Assembly: GCA_950295325.1 (NCBI GenBank) | Contig: OX485803.1 | Span: forward strand, 47,507,554-47,571,553 | Direction of reading: 5' to 3' | DNA: 64,000 nt | Source of the DNA: Polytrichum commune | Taxonomy: Eukaryota; Streptophyta; Polytrichopsida; Polytrichales; Polytrichaceae | Shown here: positions 20,722-32,439 of the stretch, in pieces | Numbering within the stretch: the first letter of the stretch is position 1 | Layout of the letters: each line of letters begins with the position of its first letter | Made by a program: the position numbers and the translations under genes | The notes under the pieces: generated by a model | The model's input: the letters and a program-made list of their open reading frames with translations, nothing else | Database searches by the model: none | Told to the model about the DNA's origin: nothing

Positions 20722-21745
20722 AAGCTAGAGGGTGCTTAGGCCCACTTCACACACAAGACTCAGGGCCCGTGACCATTGCAATCTAAGAGCTCTCATTGGT
20801 CGACACGGCGGAGACCGCGCACGTTCACTTCACACACAAGACTGAAGGCTCGTGACCATTGCAATCTAAGAGCTCTTGTTGGTCGAAACAGCCGAGACCG
20901 TCCAAGTTCACTTCACACACAAGACTGAAGGCCCATGACCATTGCAATCTAAGAGCTCTCATTGGTCGACACGGCGGAGACCGCGCACGTTCACTTCACA
21001 CACAAGACTGAAGGCTCGTGACCATTGCAATCTAAGAGCTCTTGTTGGTCGAAACAGCCAAGACCGTCCAAGTTCACTTCACACACAAGACTGAAGGCCC
21101 ATGACCATTGCAATCTAAGAGCTCTCATTGGTCGAAACGGCGGAGACCGTCCAAGTTCACTTCACACACACACCAATTGTCACCAACACCCAACCCTGAT
21201 GAGTCCAGTAAGCTAAGCTAAGCTTGAGGGTGCTTAGGCCCACTTCACACACAAGAGTGAAGGCCCGTGACCATTGCAATCTAAGAGCACTCATTGGTCG
21301 AAACGGCCGAGACCGTCCAAGTCCACTTCACACACACTCCAACTGTCAGCAACACCCAACCCTGAGCCTAGTAAGGTAAGCTAAGCTAGAGGGTGCTTAG
21401 GCCCACTTCACACACAAGAGTGAAGGCCCGTGACCATTTCAATCTAAGAGCTCTCATTGGTTGTAACGGCGGAGACCGTCCAAGTTCACTTCACACACAA
21501 GACTGAAGGCTCGTGACCATTGCAATCTAAGAGCTCTCGTTGGTCGAAACGGCAAAAACCATCCAAGTTCACTTCACACACACACACACCAACTGTTAGC
21601 AACACCAACCATGAGTCTAGGTAAGCTAAGCTAAGCTAGAGGGTGCTTAGGCCCACTTCACACACAAAACTGAAGGCCCATGACCATTGCAATCTAAGAG
21701 CTCTCATTGGTCGAAATGGCCGAGACCGTCCAAGTTCACTTCACA
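20722..21745. repeat. Satellite-like array, ~83 bp monomer, interrupted by junction blocks
   Basis: Units begin CACTTCACACACAAGACTGA and start near 20743, 20827, 20909, 20992, 21075, 21158, 21241, 21326, 21403, 21488, 21570, 21655 and 21738. Spacing is ~82-84 bp; some units are partial. The first five alternate two variants (ending CGCGCACGTT or CCGTCCAAGTT), so a ~166 bp dimer was copied. Between groups lies a spacer with GTCAGCAACACCCAACC, repeated AAGCTA, and TAGAGGGTGCTTAGG. The monomer matches the terminal ~90 bp of the MITE at 51077-51575 (reverse complement of its right end). Confidence 0.9.
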
Positions 21746-22222
21746 CACAAAGGTCAAGGCCTAAAGGTCCAAAGAAGACGTCATGGATGAAAAGTCTACA
21801 TGGCAGACTATGGATAAGGATTCATGGTCTCCCGAAATTTTCGTTAGGCCCACCTCCAAGAGGTGGGCTTAACACAAATTCTGGGAGACCATGATTTTTT
21901 TTTAATATTTTTTCCAACATGACAGATTGCAGAGCATTTTTCAAAATAGATTCCAAGACATACAAACACCACCAAGTAATTCTCTTAAATTGATAGAGTT
22001 TGAGACATATTATATTTGACCGAATCCTCCCCTCTTTTTCTGCCAACAAAACATGCAATGGTCCCACAACATGGTCCATTCCCACTTCACACTATCCTTG
22101 AGGGCCCGTGACTACATAAAACGGCTTTCCCAACACCCATGATACGACCTTTGGATGAGAGTCAAGGGTGCTCACCATTACAAGGTCACGGCTCTTGGCT
22201 CATGTGTGAAGTGGCTCATGTG
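21738..22222. mobile_element. GGGCC-type MITE family H, copy 1 body with internal hairpin
   Basis: Homologous along its length to 32440-32948: shared landmarks are GATGAAAAG, CATGGTCT.CC, the CCACCTC.AAG.GGTGGG turn, the CATGCTATGG-like block, and the end TTGGC.CA..GTG.GAAGTG. Hairpin 21823-21893 has 34 nt arms (29 of 34 paired) around a CAA loop. The left end is continuous with the satellite array. Non-coding. Confidence 0.7.
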
Positions 22223-22718
22223 TGAAGTGGTTCATGTGTGATGTGACCATGAAATTGTGAGAGCCCAAAAGAAAGTGTCCAAAGGCCATCCCAAGACACT
22301 TCCAAAATCATGTAGTGTGGTCACAGACCCTCAAGCGTAGTGTGAAGTCATATGTAACATGGCCTCTCAACCAAATGCTATTTCAATGAATTTTTATTCA
22401 TGCGGGTCCTCACACATGATAAACCAAAACAAATCGACGGTTGTGAGCGTTTGGAGTGCCATGGTCTCCCGGTTTTGTGGTAGGCCTACCTCCAAGAGGT
22501 GGTTTTTGACAATAATCCAAGTAACCATGAAACATGATCCATTCGATGCCATGCAAAAATCCACGTAGACTTTACATCCATCTTGCATTCACATATATAC
22601 TCTGTTGATCCCTCAAGCGTAGTGTGAAGTGAACTTGGACCAGCTCCTCTTTTTCCTCCAATGAAAGTGCTTGAAGTGTAATGGTCACGGGCTCTCAGTC
22701 TTGTGTGTGAAGTGGCCC
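22223..22718. mobile_element. GGGCC-type MITE family M, copy 1
   Basis: From GTGACCATGAAATTGTGAGA (22242) to the end GTGTGTGAAGTGGCCC (22718) it parallels the intact copy at 51077-51575, including CATGGTCTCCCGGTTTTGT. The left tip is damaged and fused to family H. At the right, the element stops exactly where R1 sequence (TAAACCAACACTTTAAGC) resumes, as expected of an insertion at TAA. Confidence 0.8.
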
Positions 22719-22869
22719 TAAACCAACACTTTAAGCTATTGCACATACATATGGCTATGTGGTTGATAAACAAAATTCATATTAGCCTTTTTGGGCAAAA
22801 CATAGGTATAAAGAAAATAAGATCAGCCTCCATTGACTATTTGATGTGTATCCAAAGTCAAAACCACTA
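22719..22869 (-). repeat. R1 copy B, first part (split by the transposon at 22870)
   Basis: Contains CTTTAAGCTATTGCACATAC, CATATTAGCC and CATAGGTATAAAG, matching copy C near 25157-25280. It breaks off at CCACTA and resumes at 24812. Confidence 0.8.
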
Positions 22870-24809
22870 CACTAAATATGATATTTAGTGTCACCAAATT
22901 TTAATCTTCTTGCTCTATACTTATTGTAAACCACGGTATAGTGTCGCCAACACTTAATGTTAGCCCAACATTATTTGTCATTCCTTTCAATTTTTTGGGG
23001 AGATTATAGATTTACAACGTTGCAATTATGACAAGTTGTTGACAAGAGAATGTAGGACTTTGGGCCAACGGATGAACTCATCCATCATCTTGACAATATA
23101 TTTGTTCACTTATTTATAAGAAGTTAATGGACATCATGGGTCATTATTTTGCAAAATAACTAGAAAGATTCACAATGTAATATCATGTAACTTTATAATC
23201 GCTTGAGAAATACCATATCTCATTAATGTGCTCGGTCAAGTCCCTTTTAATAAAATATTAAGCTCCTTTACTTATTTTGATTTGAACATGATTGCTTTAA
23301 GATATTTCAATCTCAATCATCTTCACTCTTAATGTAAGGCTCATTAATTATGAAAATAATTAGAGATAGTGAACTCTTGGAGATGTATCAACATCCTTAA
23401 GTTCCATCCATATCATATTAAGTTAAGGAATTGTAATTTTTAATTGTTAATTGTTGACAACAAAAGATTTTTCCAATGTCTTAATTAACTTTTCCGAAGA
23501 AGGTCAAACTTTTTGTTCATTTTATAATTTTATGTAAGAACATGAACGTCAAATTATTCATATAGATATTTGTATTAATACACATTCCAAAAAAAAACTT
23601 TGATGTCGTTATAGGAGCATGTAAGCTTTCTCAATATCGAATTTCTTTCTTTATAAGTCATAGTAGTCATAATAAGTATTTCAATATTGATTTATGCATT
23701 TTAAAAAAAAACTCTTAGCCACGGAAGGGTCACTTCATTGTCAAGTTGACACCACGTATGTTTTATGAAAAAAACAAATCATCAAATTTAGTTATCACTT
23801 TTAACTATGTCATAGGTACTGTATATATCTACTCATGAAAAAAATTTGATAAATTTTGACCCATTTTGGTGGTGCAAATTACCAAAAGAAGATTTTTTTT
23901 GGTTGCACGTGGTGTTCAACTTGACAATGGAGTGATCTCCCCGTGCTCTTAGCTTAAGTATTACCACTTGAGATATTAATACGATTCTTATAAGTGCATG
24001 TGATAATCACATGTGATAATTTCATTGCTATGAAAAGATATGTGTCTTCTAAAAATATCTTCTTATACATAATGTTTTTCCTTCTTACTAGAATCTATGT
24101 TCCAATTGATATTCATCATCCTTCTCTCTAGATCCTATTTTATCTCTAATATTCCTAGATGGGAGTTTTTATCAAATGGTTAGAACTGTTAAGCCTCTTG
24201 GATGTTCATAATCCTAGATTTCTATTTTCATCTTTACATTGGCTACATCTTCCAAAATCATTATAAGTAAAACTACCAATACACTTTACTAACATAATTG
24301 GTAGTTACCAATCTTCAAGGTCTAGATGAGGTGGCTTTGAAATTAATCGAGTTGAAAAAAATTCCTCATTTGTATACTAATCACTAGTCATATATTATCC
24401 TTCTTCTATTGCCTATATTATCCTCATAAGTTGTTTCTCCAATCGATGGCACTAATATTTATAATATTTCTTGTATATTAGTGATATTTTTCATCAAAGT
24501 CATTGCTTAGCCTCCTATAACCACACGTCTTCATTGTATTTCCGTGATTAGATACTTATTCCCGTGGTTTGGACCCCTGTTACCGTACATCTTCCTTGTA
24601 ATTCAGTGACCGAGTACCTAATTATGCGGTCGAGTACTTATTTCCAAGGCTGCTTCCCGCTTCGCCCTTTTCCAATTCTCCGTGCATCATCCTCTTGCTC
24701 TAGCATGTTGGCCCTCTCCTCCATCTTCTTAGTTGTGGATCAAATGTTTGTCTCATCATAAGTGTCATCCAGAAACCTACCATAGTGACACTAAATATCA
24801 TATTTAGTA
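22870..24809. mobile_element. Inverted-repeat DNA transposon T1, copy 1 (1.94 kb, non-autonomous)
   Basis: Starts CACTAAATATGATATTTAGT and ends with the inverse (GACACTAAATATCATATTTA). The terminal repeats are ~25 bp and each is itself a palindrome. TA lies on both sides (22868-22869, 24810-24811), and removing the element rejoins R1 (..CACTA|GC.TCCTTAAA as in copy C). No transposase ORF is present. TA duplication suggests a Tc1/mariner-like mechanism. The CACTA-like tip is misleading because CACTA elements make 3 bp duplications. Copy 2 is at 34041-35604. Confidence 0.82.
23722..23945. mobile_element. hAT-type MITE nested in T1, with 8 bp target duplication
   Basis: Begins CACGGAAGGGTCACTTCATT and ends as the inverse (GGAGTGATCTCCCCGTG). 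The ~40 bp terminal repeats include TTGTCAAGTTG and ACACCACGT. CTCTTAGC flanks it on both sides (23714-23721 and 23946-23953), a perfect 8 bp duplication as hAT elements make. 224 bp, non-coding. Confidence 0.88.
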
Positions 24810-25090
24810 TAGCCTCCTTAAAAACCGTTCCCTAGGCCCCATGTACGATGACCTTGCACATGATGAGGATCCCCACCTTCATTGCCTACATCCAACACAA
24901 CATAGTTGGGCACTAGACCCAAGCTTGATCAGAGGGTAGTGGAGGCCGGTATGAGGTGGCGCCAATCATGGCACTTAAAACTATCACTATGTGGGCCCGG
25001 GCACTCCTACACCATGCAGAACGGTTCAAGGTAGTAGAGTGTTGGTGATTGGGAGGCCCTTATAGGTGTCGGTTTTGGCACCCTCTACCT
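24810..25090 (-). repeat. R1 copy B, second part
   Basis: Resumes R1 with GCCTCCTTAAA, CCATGTACGATGACCTTGCA, GATGAGGATCCCCACCTTCA and ends CACCCTCTACCTTA, the inverse of the R1 start. It lacks ~330 bp of the middle that copy C keeps. Confidence 0.8.
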
Positions 25091-25127
25091 TAAGCTTAGT
25101 AGTCGAAGTTCTAACTGACTAGTCTAG

Positions 25128-25900
25128 TTGACAACAAGTAGAGGGTGCTTAAACCACCACTTTAAGCTATTGCACATACATATGGTTGTGTGATTGATAT
25201 AAAAATATATGTTCATATTAGCCTTGGGGCGAAACATAGGTGTAACACAAAGAAAAACTATTTTTTAGCCTCAATTGAATATTCATAGTCAAAATCACTA
25301 GCTTCCTTAAACCAATCCCCATGCACCATGTATGATGACCTTGCACATGATGAGGATCCCCACCTTCATTGCCTAGATCTAGCACGACATAGTTGGGTAC
25401 GAGACCCAAGCTAAATCAAAACCCAACATGGCCACCTCCATGATCTCATTTGGTTCAGTTTTAGAACCGTCCCCTTGCATCCAAGGTACTAACCTCCTTG
25501 TTGCCCAAAACCAACCCCCTTGCTACCCATAACTAACCCCCTTTGTGCCCATAGCCAACCCCCTTTGTACCCATCGCCCCTTGGCTTTGTAGGCTTGAAC
25601 CATCCCCCCCCCCCCCCCCCAACAACAACAACAAACGGTCCCCTTGAATAGAATGGCTAGAATAGGCATTAACAAGCCACCCTAAACCCACCTTAAACCA
25701 ACCTGAAAATAAAGCGGAGCCCGTTACCTACCATACATGAAGGTAGTGGAGGCCAATATGTAGTGGCCCCACTAATGGCACCTAAACCCATCACTATGGA
25801 GGCCCGGCCAATACTTCTCCGTGGGAAACAATTCAAGGTAGTAATGTGTTGGTGATTGGAAGGCGTGTGTTTATAGGTGTGAGTTTCAACATCATCTAAC
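25128..25900 (-). repeat. R1 copy C, the fullest copy, with internal minisatellite
   Basis: Runs from AGTAGAGGGTGCTTAAACCA to near GTTTCAACATCATCTAAC. It contains a 20-24 bp unit (ACCCATARCCAACCCCCTTT) repeated at ~25490-25575 and a poly(C) run at 25602-25620. It is the inverse of copy A at 6089-6622. No ORF. Confidence 0.8.
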
Positions 25901-25937
25901 TATTGTTGTTCATCAACCTAAAGAAAAATGTAAGCTA

Positions 25938-26425
25938 GGGGCGCTTCACACTATGGCCGAAGGTCGAGAGGCCGTCGATTTCCACCAATGAGATTGCAAG
26001 AAACCAAGAGTTCAGCCTCTCAGCCCTTCACACTAAGGCCGAAGTCCAAAGGCCGTCGCAATTTAAACTCATTACTTTTTGAAGAAGGCAACGGACTCTC
26101 GAAGGAAGTTTGGGTCGGACAGGAATGGAACCCAAACTATGGTTGAGATGCCATCATGTTTTTTTCATTAAAAAAATCAATCATTGATAAGATCTTGGCC
26201 GTTAGATTAGAGGGGTTGTTTTGGGCAAGGAAAAAAGTGAGATGCTCCTTTGGGTTTGGACTTTGGGCTTGGCCTTTAGAAGCTTCACACTATGCCTGGC
26301 CGAAGGCTCCAATTCCTATATGTCATTGACTATCTATTTTCAGCCCATTTCTTTGGACTCTCAACAAAGTTCAGCCACTCAATCCCATGGCCTCTTGACT
26401 TCGACGGCCATAGTGTGAAACGACC
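25938..26425. mobile_element. GGGCC-like MITE (GGGGCGCTTCACACTATGG ends)
   Basis: Left GGGGCGCTTCACACTATGGC and right inverse (GGCCATAGTGTGAAACGACC) are ~25 bp terminal repeats. The flanking trinucleotides are CTA and TTA, an imperfect TWA duplication. 488 bp, non-coding. Same superfamily as the elements at 51.1, 51.7 and 54.0 kb. Confidence 0.8.
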
Positions 26426-26687
26426 CTTAAAAGGCCAATCCATAAGTCCCATAACATTATTTAGCTGTAGTTGATGTCTATGTGGCCCCCAAATTTGGGT
26501 TGTTAAAGGTCAGCAGCCACCCCCAATCACCTCAGGTTCCCACCATGTGTTGCTGTTAGTTTCAAACACAAAGCAGCATTTGCTAGAAGGCCACAAACGA
26601 GGCAAAATGTTCAATGAAACCGAATCAAAAGGGTCCCCGACAACATTGAAATGCCTCCATGCTATGGCCAAAATGATGATGGTTGTT

Positions 26688-26809
26688 CATAACATTATTC
26701 ATATTCATAACAGTGTTATGTGGTCCACATTCAGTATGAATATGGAGGAATATTCTGCATACTATTGTCAGTCCCACATAACACTGTTATGAATCTGAAT
26801 AATGTTATG
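26688..26809. mobile_element. Small hairpin MITE, copy 2
   Basis: 122 bp with 36 nt arms that pair almost perfectly (CATAACATTATTCATATTCA.. against ..GAATCTGAATAATGTTATG). Shorter relative of 12722-12892. No clear target duplication. Confidence 0.82.
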
Positions 26810-26929
26810 TATTTGGTTGCTTTGCCTTATCGGTTGGTAGAGGGCCTCGGTCTCTCGTGTCATGCAACGCTACATAATTGGAAACATGTGTAGTCTAAAA
26901 TCGTTGACTAGTAATATGCCAACCACATT

Positions 26930-27460
26930 TTCAATTTATAGATTCATATTTTTAAAAAGAAAGAATTGTAGTAAATGCACAAAACCAAATGGAGACATCC
27001 TTTAATTCGGTGCATGAGAAACGGAACTTTCATGGAATGAGGGATGCCGCCCGTACAAAGCAACTTGTTGGCACACCACATAGTAGCGAAATTGGTTTCT
27101 ATGATCACATGATTTTTAGCACTTCTAAACTCATTGTTGTTCATAATGTAGCAACGATTTCAAGTTTGGTGAAGTTCATGTTCAAATCCAAACTTCATAA
27201 TTAAAAGATTAATCTCTATGGTTTTAGAAAAGAAAAAGAACAACAAACAATGTTTTTGTATTGATGTGCGATGTGCAATGTCCATTTGCGGGCTCTTATC
27301 CCATGTCCGTGTATGTATGGGGTGGGAGTGGCTTAGTTTCTATTCCCATAAGTGGATTGTTGGTTAGTGTTGGTGTGTTTACAGTTAGTCGAATAAATCT
27401 AATGGTATCAGGGCTTGGTTCTTCTTTAGTTTTTGTTTTTTAGGATAATGTGAGTAAGAT
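26930..27460. other. No gene; possible LTR primer-binding site at 27401
   Basis: TGGTATCAGGGCTTGG at 27401-27416 resembles the initiator-Met tRNA primer site (TGGTATCAGAGC) that follows 5' LTRs in plant retroelements. No matching LTR or gag was identified, so this is weak. Confidence 0.25.
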
Positions 27461-27461
27461 A

Positions 27462-28140
27462 TTACATTGCTATTTGTGTGGATGTTTCCATTAGTTTACG
27501 GATTTTAAAGGTGAGGATGTGGAGATATTGCAAGTGCTTAATGGTTGCATTAAGTATGGTTCCTTTGATTCCGACGGTGATGACAATGGGTGGGAGAACT
27601 ACCCAACCTAGTTGGGCTAGTAACGGCTGTAATGTGGCATATTTATCAAGTTTCCTCATGTGGCTTTCATAGGAAACCTACCATTGCAATATGTAAATTT
27701 GAATATCTATACTTTGAGGTTCGGGTTTGGGGGAAGGGTTATTTGGATGATGGAGGGATTCCTAGGATGCACACTATGCATGGTCTTAATTGTGCGGGGC
27801 ATTTGCATCTTGATAGGTAGCATGTGCACGGGAGTAGTCATGAGGGTAATGCTATTGCCGGGGGAGCAATCACTATTTATGGCATAATTAATTAATGTAA
27901 AACACCTTGTTATGGGGGTAGGCTAGTATTGTGTTTGCTAGTGCGTGTGTTGTTTTATTATGTCGGTTACTGTGGAGGTTGTTTATGTGTTTGTTTGTGC
28001 AACAAGATAGAAGGTGTAGACATGTATCAATTTGACATGATGCGCATAGGGGAATGCAAGTTAATCATATCAACTATTGTCTTGTGTGTTACCCCGGTTG
28101 TTGTTGTTGTTGCAGGTTGTGCAAGGCAACTAAGACTATA
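27462..28140 (-). pseudogene. LINE C-terminal domain relic (RNase H/Cys/nuclease-like family)
   Basis: The minus strand at 27462-27659 reads KLDKYATLQPLLAQLGWVVL, PPIVITVGIKGTI and FKIRKLMETSTQIAM. Just upstream (27660-27715), in another frame, it reads FKFTYCNGRFPMKAT. Both fit the C-terminal end of the LINE family also seen at 54.5-55.2 kb (FIKSTYCDDNF, KTTRYRPLIDGIITRGWNV, PLMVLVAGARA). The rest to ~28140 is protein-like only in patches. Frameshifts and a stop make it a dead fragment. Confidence 0.65.
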
Positions 28141-31100
28141 GCTTGACCTTGATAATCGTTGTTAGTTGCATAAGTTGCGGGTAAAATTTAAATCTTGGAA
28201 TCAAGAAATAAACAAATTGTCTTGTATTGGAATTAACATTGATCAATTAATGAAGGAATTGCTATGATTTGAATATGCATTGGCCAATGGTCACCAAGAT
28301 AATTGTGATACTCAAAGACTATTGTTCTCAAAATATTAATGTTCTACAGTCTCATGATGAGATAGAAACTTACAACCCACTGATGCACATCCAACATTAA
28401 ATGAGAAATATTGAGAGGAAACCTTGAGATAAAGAAGAGTAAAAGATGAGTGAATGATGTTTTAAAGCGAAGATATCAACCTTATTGTATGATTAATGAA
28501 CTATAATGTGACATATGTTTGTAATAGACACTAGTAAAGTCTTCCTTGAGAGTTTGTATGATGCATGGGTTTTGGTTTATTTTAGTCATAGCAAAAACAT
28601 TACTAATTTTTTGCTAATCCACCTGGCTTATTGGATTGCTCAAATCTATTGATTATTTTGATTCAATCATCTTATTATTGAAAATATGCACATGTTTTCT
28701 CACGCAATATTATAGTTTTTATTGTGTCACTCTATGTTAGCAATCAAAACGTTATATTGAAAGCATAAATTGATAATAATACCAAAATAAATACTATTAT
28801 TTGGGTTGTCAAGTCACATTTACTTGTTAATCAAGTTCAAATGCATGTATAAGGGTATCAACCGAGGCATGTATTACAGTTGGTACTTTAACCATACATT
28901 GAGGCTAGGGTTTAGAGTTTAGGAGGAAGGTTGTAATCTGAATTTCTTTGGAATTGAATTTTTGTAGTATATAAAATGGTATTTTAATGTGTCTATGTTG
29001 ATAACTTTTTACACATACATTATTTGCTTCATGTTTTTTATGATTAATATGTAAGCATATATAACCCATTGTATACCCCAATGTTACATATACTCTAACA
29101 TTCCAACCAATTAAACATATATAACATTTGAAATCCAAACCTTATATAGATTTAAAATGACATTTAAACTCCAAGATTTATATATATCAACAATCTACCT
29201 GAATTTGTAAGGATACATATTATTGTATATGAATAAATTAGTATTTATATATATATACCTACAATTAAGATGTCAACATGGGTCCTCCATCATGATATCT
29301 GGTGATCAAAGGTTTGAATAAATGTATGATATTATTTGTTGAAGTATTTTAAATTTGATAAAACCTCAACTAGTTTAGGGTATCGGGTGTAATATACAAT
29401 AAATGCATTGTGTACAAATATATATATAGTCCTTTTTAACATTTTACTATATAAACATTATGTTAATAATTATATTAAATTTATTTTCACATTCATCTTT
29501 AATATTCAATAAACAAATAAGTAATCTTTGGTAAGATGTGCACAAAAATATAGAGACAAAAATTGTAGGATTGCTAGGATTCTTTTCGAAACAAAAGATG
29601 ATTTTCAAAATAAAAAGAAGATTGGAGATGATGGAATAGAACATTGCATGGGATTTGTTGAAATATTTCTCGCCTACAAATTAAGTGTCCGCATGCCAAG
29701 AAAAATGCAAGTTACTTCTTACAAATATTATCTCATGTATATGTAACACGACATTCTGATTACATTCATTTGTTGGTTGTTGTATGTTTGAAAGAGTAGG
29801 TCAACTCATACATTCAATTTTTTATGATTGTTTTCATTGCTCATATGAGCTAGAAGGTTGTTGGAACCATAAAAAAATTCAATAAACTCACTAGGCCTAT
29901 TAAGTGAGTCAACAACGTACTCGGCTTCATTTTCGTCAAGATAATAAGAAGAGCCATTAGATAAGGGCCGTTTTAAACCATGTGATAGTTTTAGAATAAT
30001 ACAAACTAGAAGTGTCCATTTCACAAAGATGAAAGTATGTTGCCTTGAGCTTCAAGATGATAATACATAGACATTGCCAAACCCACGCATGTGTTCTTGA
30101 CTCTTAATATGATTTGTGAGATTTTGCAATATAAATTGTTATCAAGCAATTTTTGTGCACAAAATTTGGTGTGCACTTTGTTTTTTATTTTTTATTTTTT
30201 ATTTTGGTCAAGAATGAGTTTCAAATAATTTGTTGTCCTCCACAAAATTGATTTCTTTGTATTTGTATGTTTTCTTTTAAATGCCTTGTTTCTACACATG
30301 GTTTAAAGGTTTTCCAAGTCATTTTGTTTTCCTATACATGCAAGGTAGTTTTGAAGTTTATGCACAAAGGCTTCCATCATTGTGTGTCACTTGAAAAGTT
30401 TGAGTGCAAAGATTCCAAGCTGATGATTTGCATGCAAATTGCAAATGTCAATGTTTATCTGCATGGCAACCATAACTTTGATCATGTTTATAAACTTATG
30501 ATAGACGTTAATATATGCTCAAAATCAACTAATGTAGTTCAATTTGTTGAGTGCCGTGATCTTGCAACATTATACACTATTGTTACTAAAAGGCAAACCA
30601 AAGCTTTAACGAACTAATTTCATCATTGGTATTTTGCAACGCAATGAACGTCCTACGGCATTGCCGTTGTGGTCGTTATGCATGAGGGTTACACCTTGTT
30701 CAATATGGCAAAGCAATGAGGATTGCCCTCTACTGTTGTAAGGTAAAACAATTTCTTACTGTGTATTGTCTAATAGAAATTCAGATATTAAATCATGTTG
30801 GAATTTTTATTTTTGTTTGGTTTTCTTTGGGGTCATTGTGCAAAAGCTAAACAATATGGTTCTTGATGAGTATCCCATAATGAGTTATTTTTTGAAGTTT
30901 CCGTTTATCACATATCATGGGCCCTCCCAATTAACTATTGTGAGAAATCGGGTGTATGATCGTGCAAAGTTTGAGAATGTACCATGTTTGTTGTGTTGAT
31001 AATGTTTTGTATGTATGTTGTTCTATTGTGCTAAAAAACCGTTATGTTTCAATTTCCATTTTGGGGACTTTGCATTATCTCTTGTAAATTTTTAGATCAC

Positions 31101-32435
31101 ACCCCCCTATGTCAAATGTGTTGGGAAATTCCCTTCAACCCATTCACACAATGGCTAATCTTAAGTGGAAACTCAACACGATGAAGATTTTCAAGCCTAG
31201 TGCACCCAACAACCTATAGTAGCCTTGCGGATTCCTTTTCCCTTGTGTAGTGGACATGAAATTACCATTTCCCAAGATAGTTTTGTGAAATTATACATGT
31301 TGTATGTAACTTTATTTATTTCTTTCTTTTTAATGTGCATTACATTATGTTGTCTAGACTTTCATAATTTTGTAATTTTTTTTTCAAGTTGTCTAACATG
31401 CTTGAAAGGTCATTCGTTCCTCAAGTGTGCGCGTTAAGATAGTTGACCATAGCATATTCCATTCATGTGGGACCGAACATGGCATAGCACACATGCTATC
31501 ATCCTATGTAGCTATATTCCGTGAAAGTGTAAAATTGGCAAATCCATGGCCCTACCTACATATGAGACAACCATCGGTGGATGCGGTGCCCCATGTGCAC
31601 ACACTAGGTCATGCTACACTTCCACTTGATTTTTCATTTTTCATGTTTTTAATTATTGGATCATTATTAAACACATCATCATGCTTTGTGGAGTCCATAA
31701 TAGCTTGTAATATGGAGATGTAGATCATATTATTTGACGAAACATTCTTCCCACTCTAGTATGAAAATAAAAAAGGAAGAAAATGCTTATTCACAATAGG
31801 TTGAGAGTCAACACAAGGCTACTAGTGAAAATCGTATGTTCACACTCATCAACTAGGTTATCGCTTAAAATACAGAACCTCATGCCAAAGAATTTTGCAC
31901 CAGAAGCATGTTACAAATTGTGGAGTTCCTTCAGGAGATGCTTTTGTGAGGCATTTTGGCCCAAGGTAGAAGCACTCACTTTTGTTAGCGAACCGGATTT
32001 CCACACTTACAATATTTTTGGTCTCCTTTTTACAAACGGAAGCAATCCCTCGACTCATTAGCACCTTCATGCAATTCTTTACTCTTGTTGAAAATCGTGA
32101 TGTTTTAAAAGACATTGCACCATCACACGGCCCCCACATCGCCTACAACCTAAATCTAAGTTGGTGAGTTGGTTAGTTGGTGTGGACTTCAATAGTTTTC
32201 ATTATGTCGATTTCTAGCATTTGATTTAAGTGGTTGCAACACCAATTTATGATGGGTAGGCAATCTACTGTGTCATGTGGGATAGTACAAAGTGCGTGGT
32301 TGAATTAACCAATCTACTACACTACTTTATCATTTTTTAGGATCAAATGTCATTGTGCTCATATTGTAATTGTGAATACAAAAATCAAATAAAAAATCAT
32401 GATAATGTTTCCATATTGGTTAAGGGATTTTAGTG
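28141..32435. other. AT-rich region without a recognisable gene
   Basis: Many short ORFs (for example 30267-30617 and 31427-31723, plus strand), none with a domain I recognise. The part 28.9-29.8 kb is very AT-rich with TATATA runs. Confidence 0.5.
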
Positions 32436-32439
32436 TTCA

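Noticed and set aside
22870-24809. Assigning T1 to the CACTA superfamily from its CACTA tips
   Set aside because: The duplicated target is TA (2 bp), while CACTA elements give 3 bp, and the tip is part of a palindrome.
27401-27416. LTR retrotransposon called from the primer-site-like TGGTATCAGGGC
   Set aside because: No LTR, gag or pol text next to it; downstream sequence is a LINE relic on the other strand. Kept only as a weak note.
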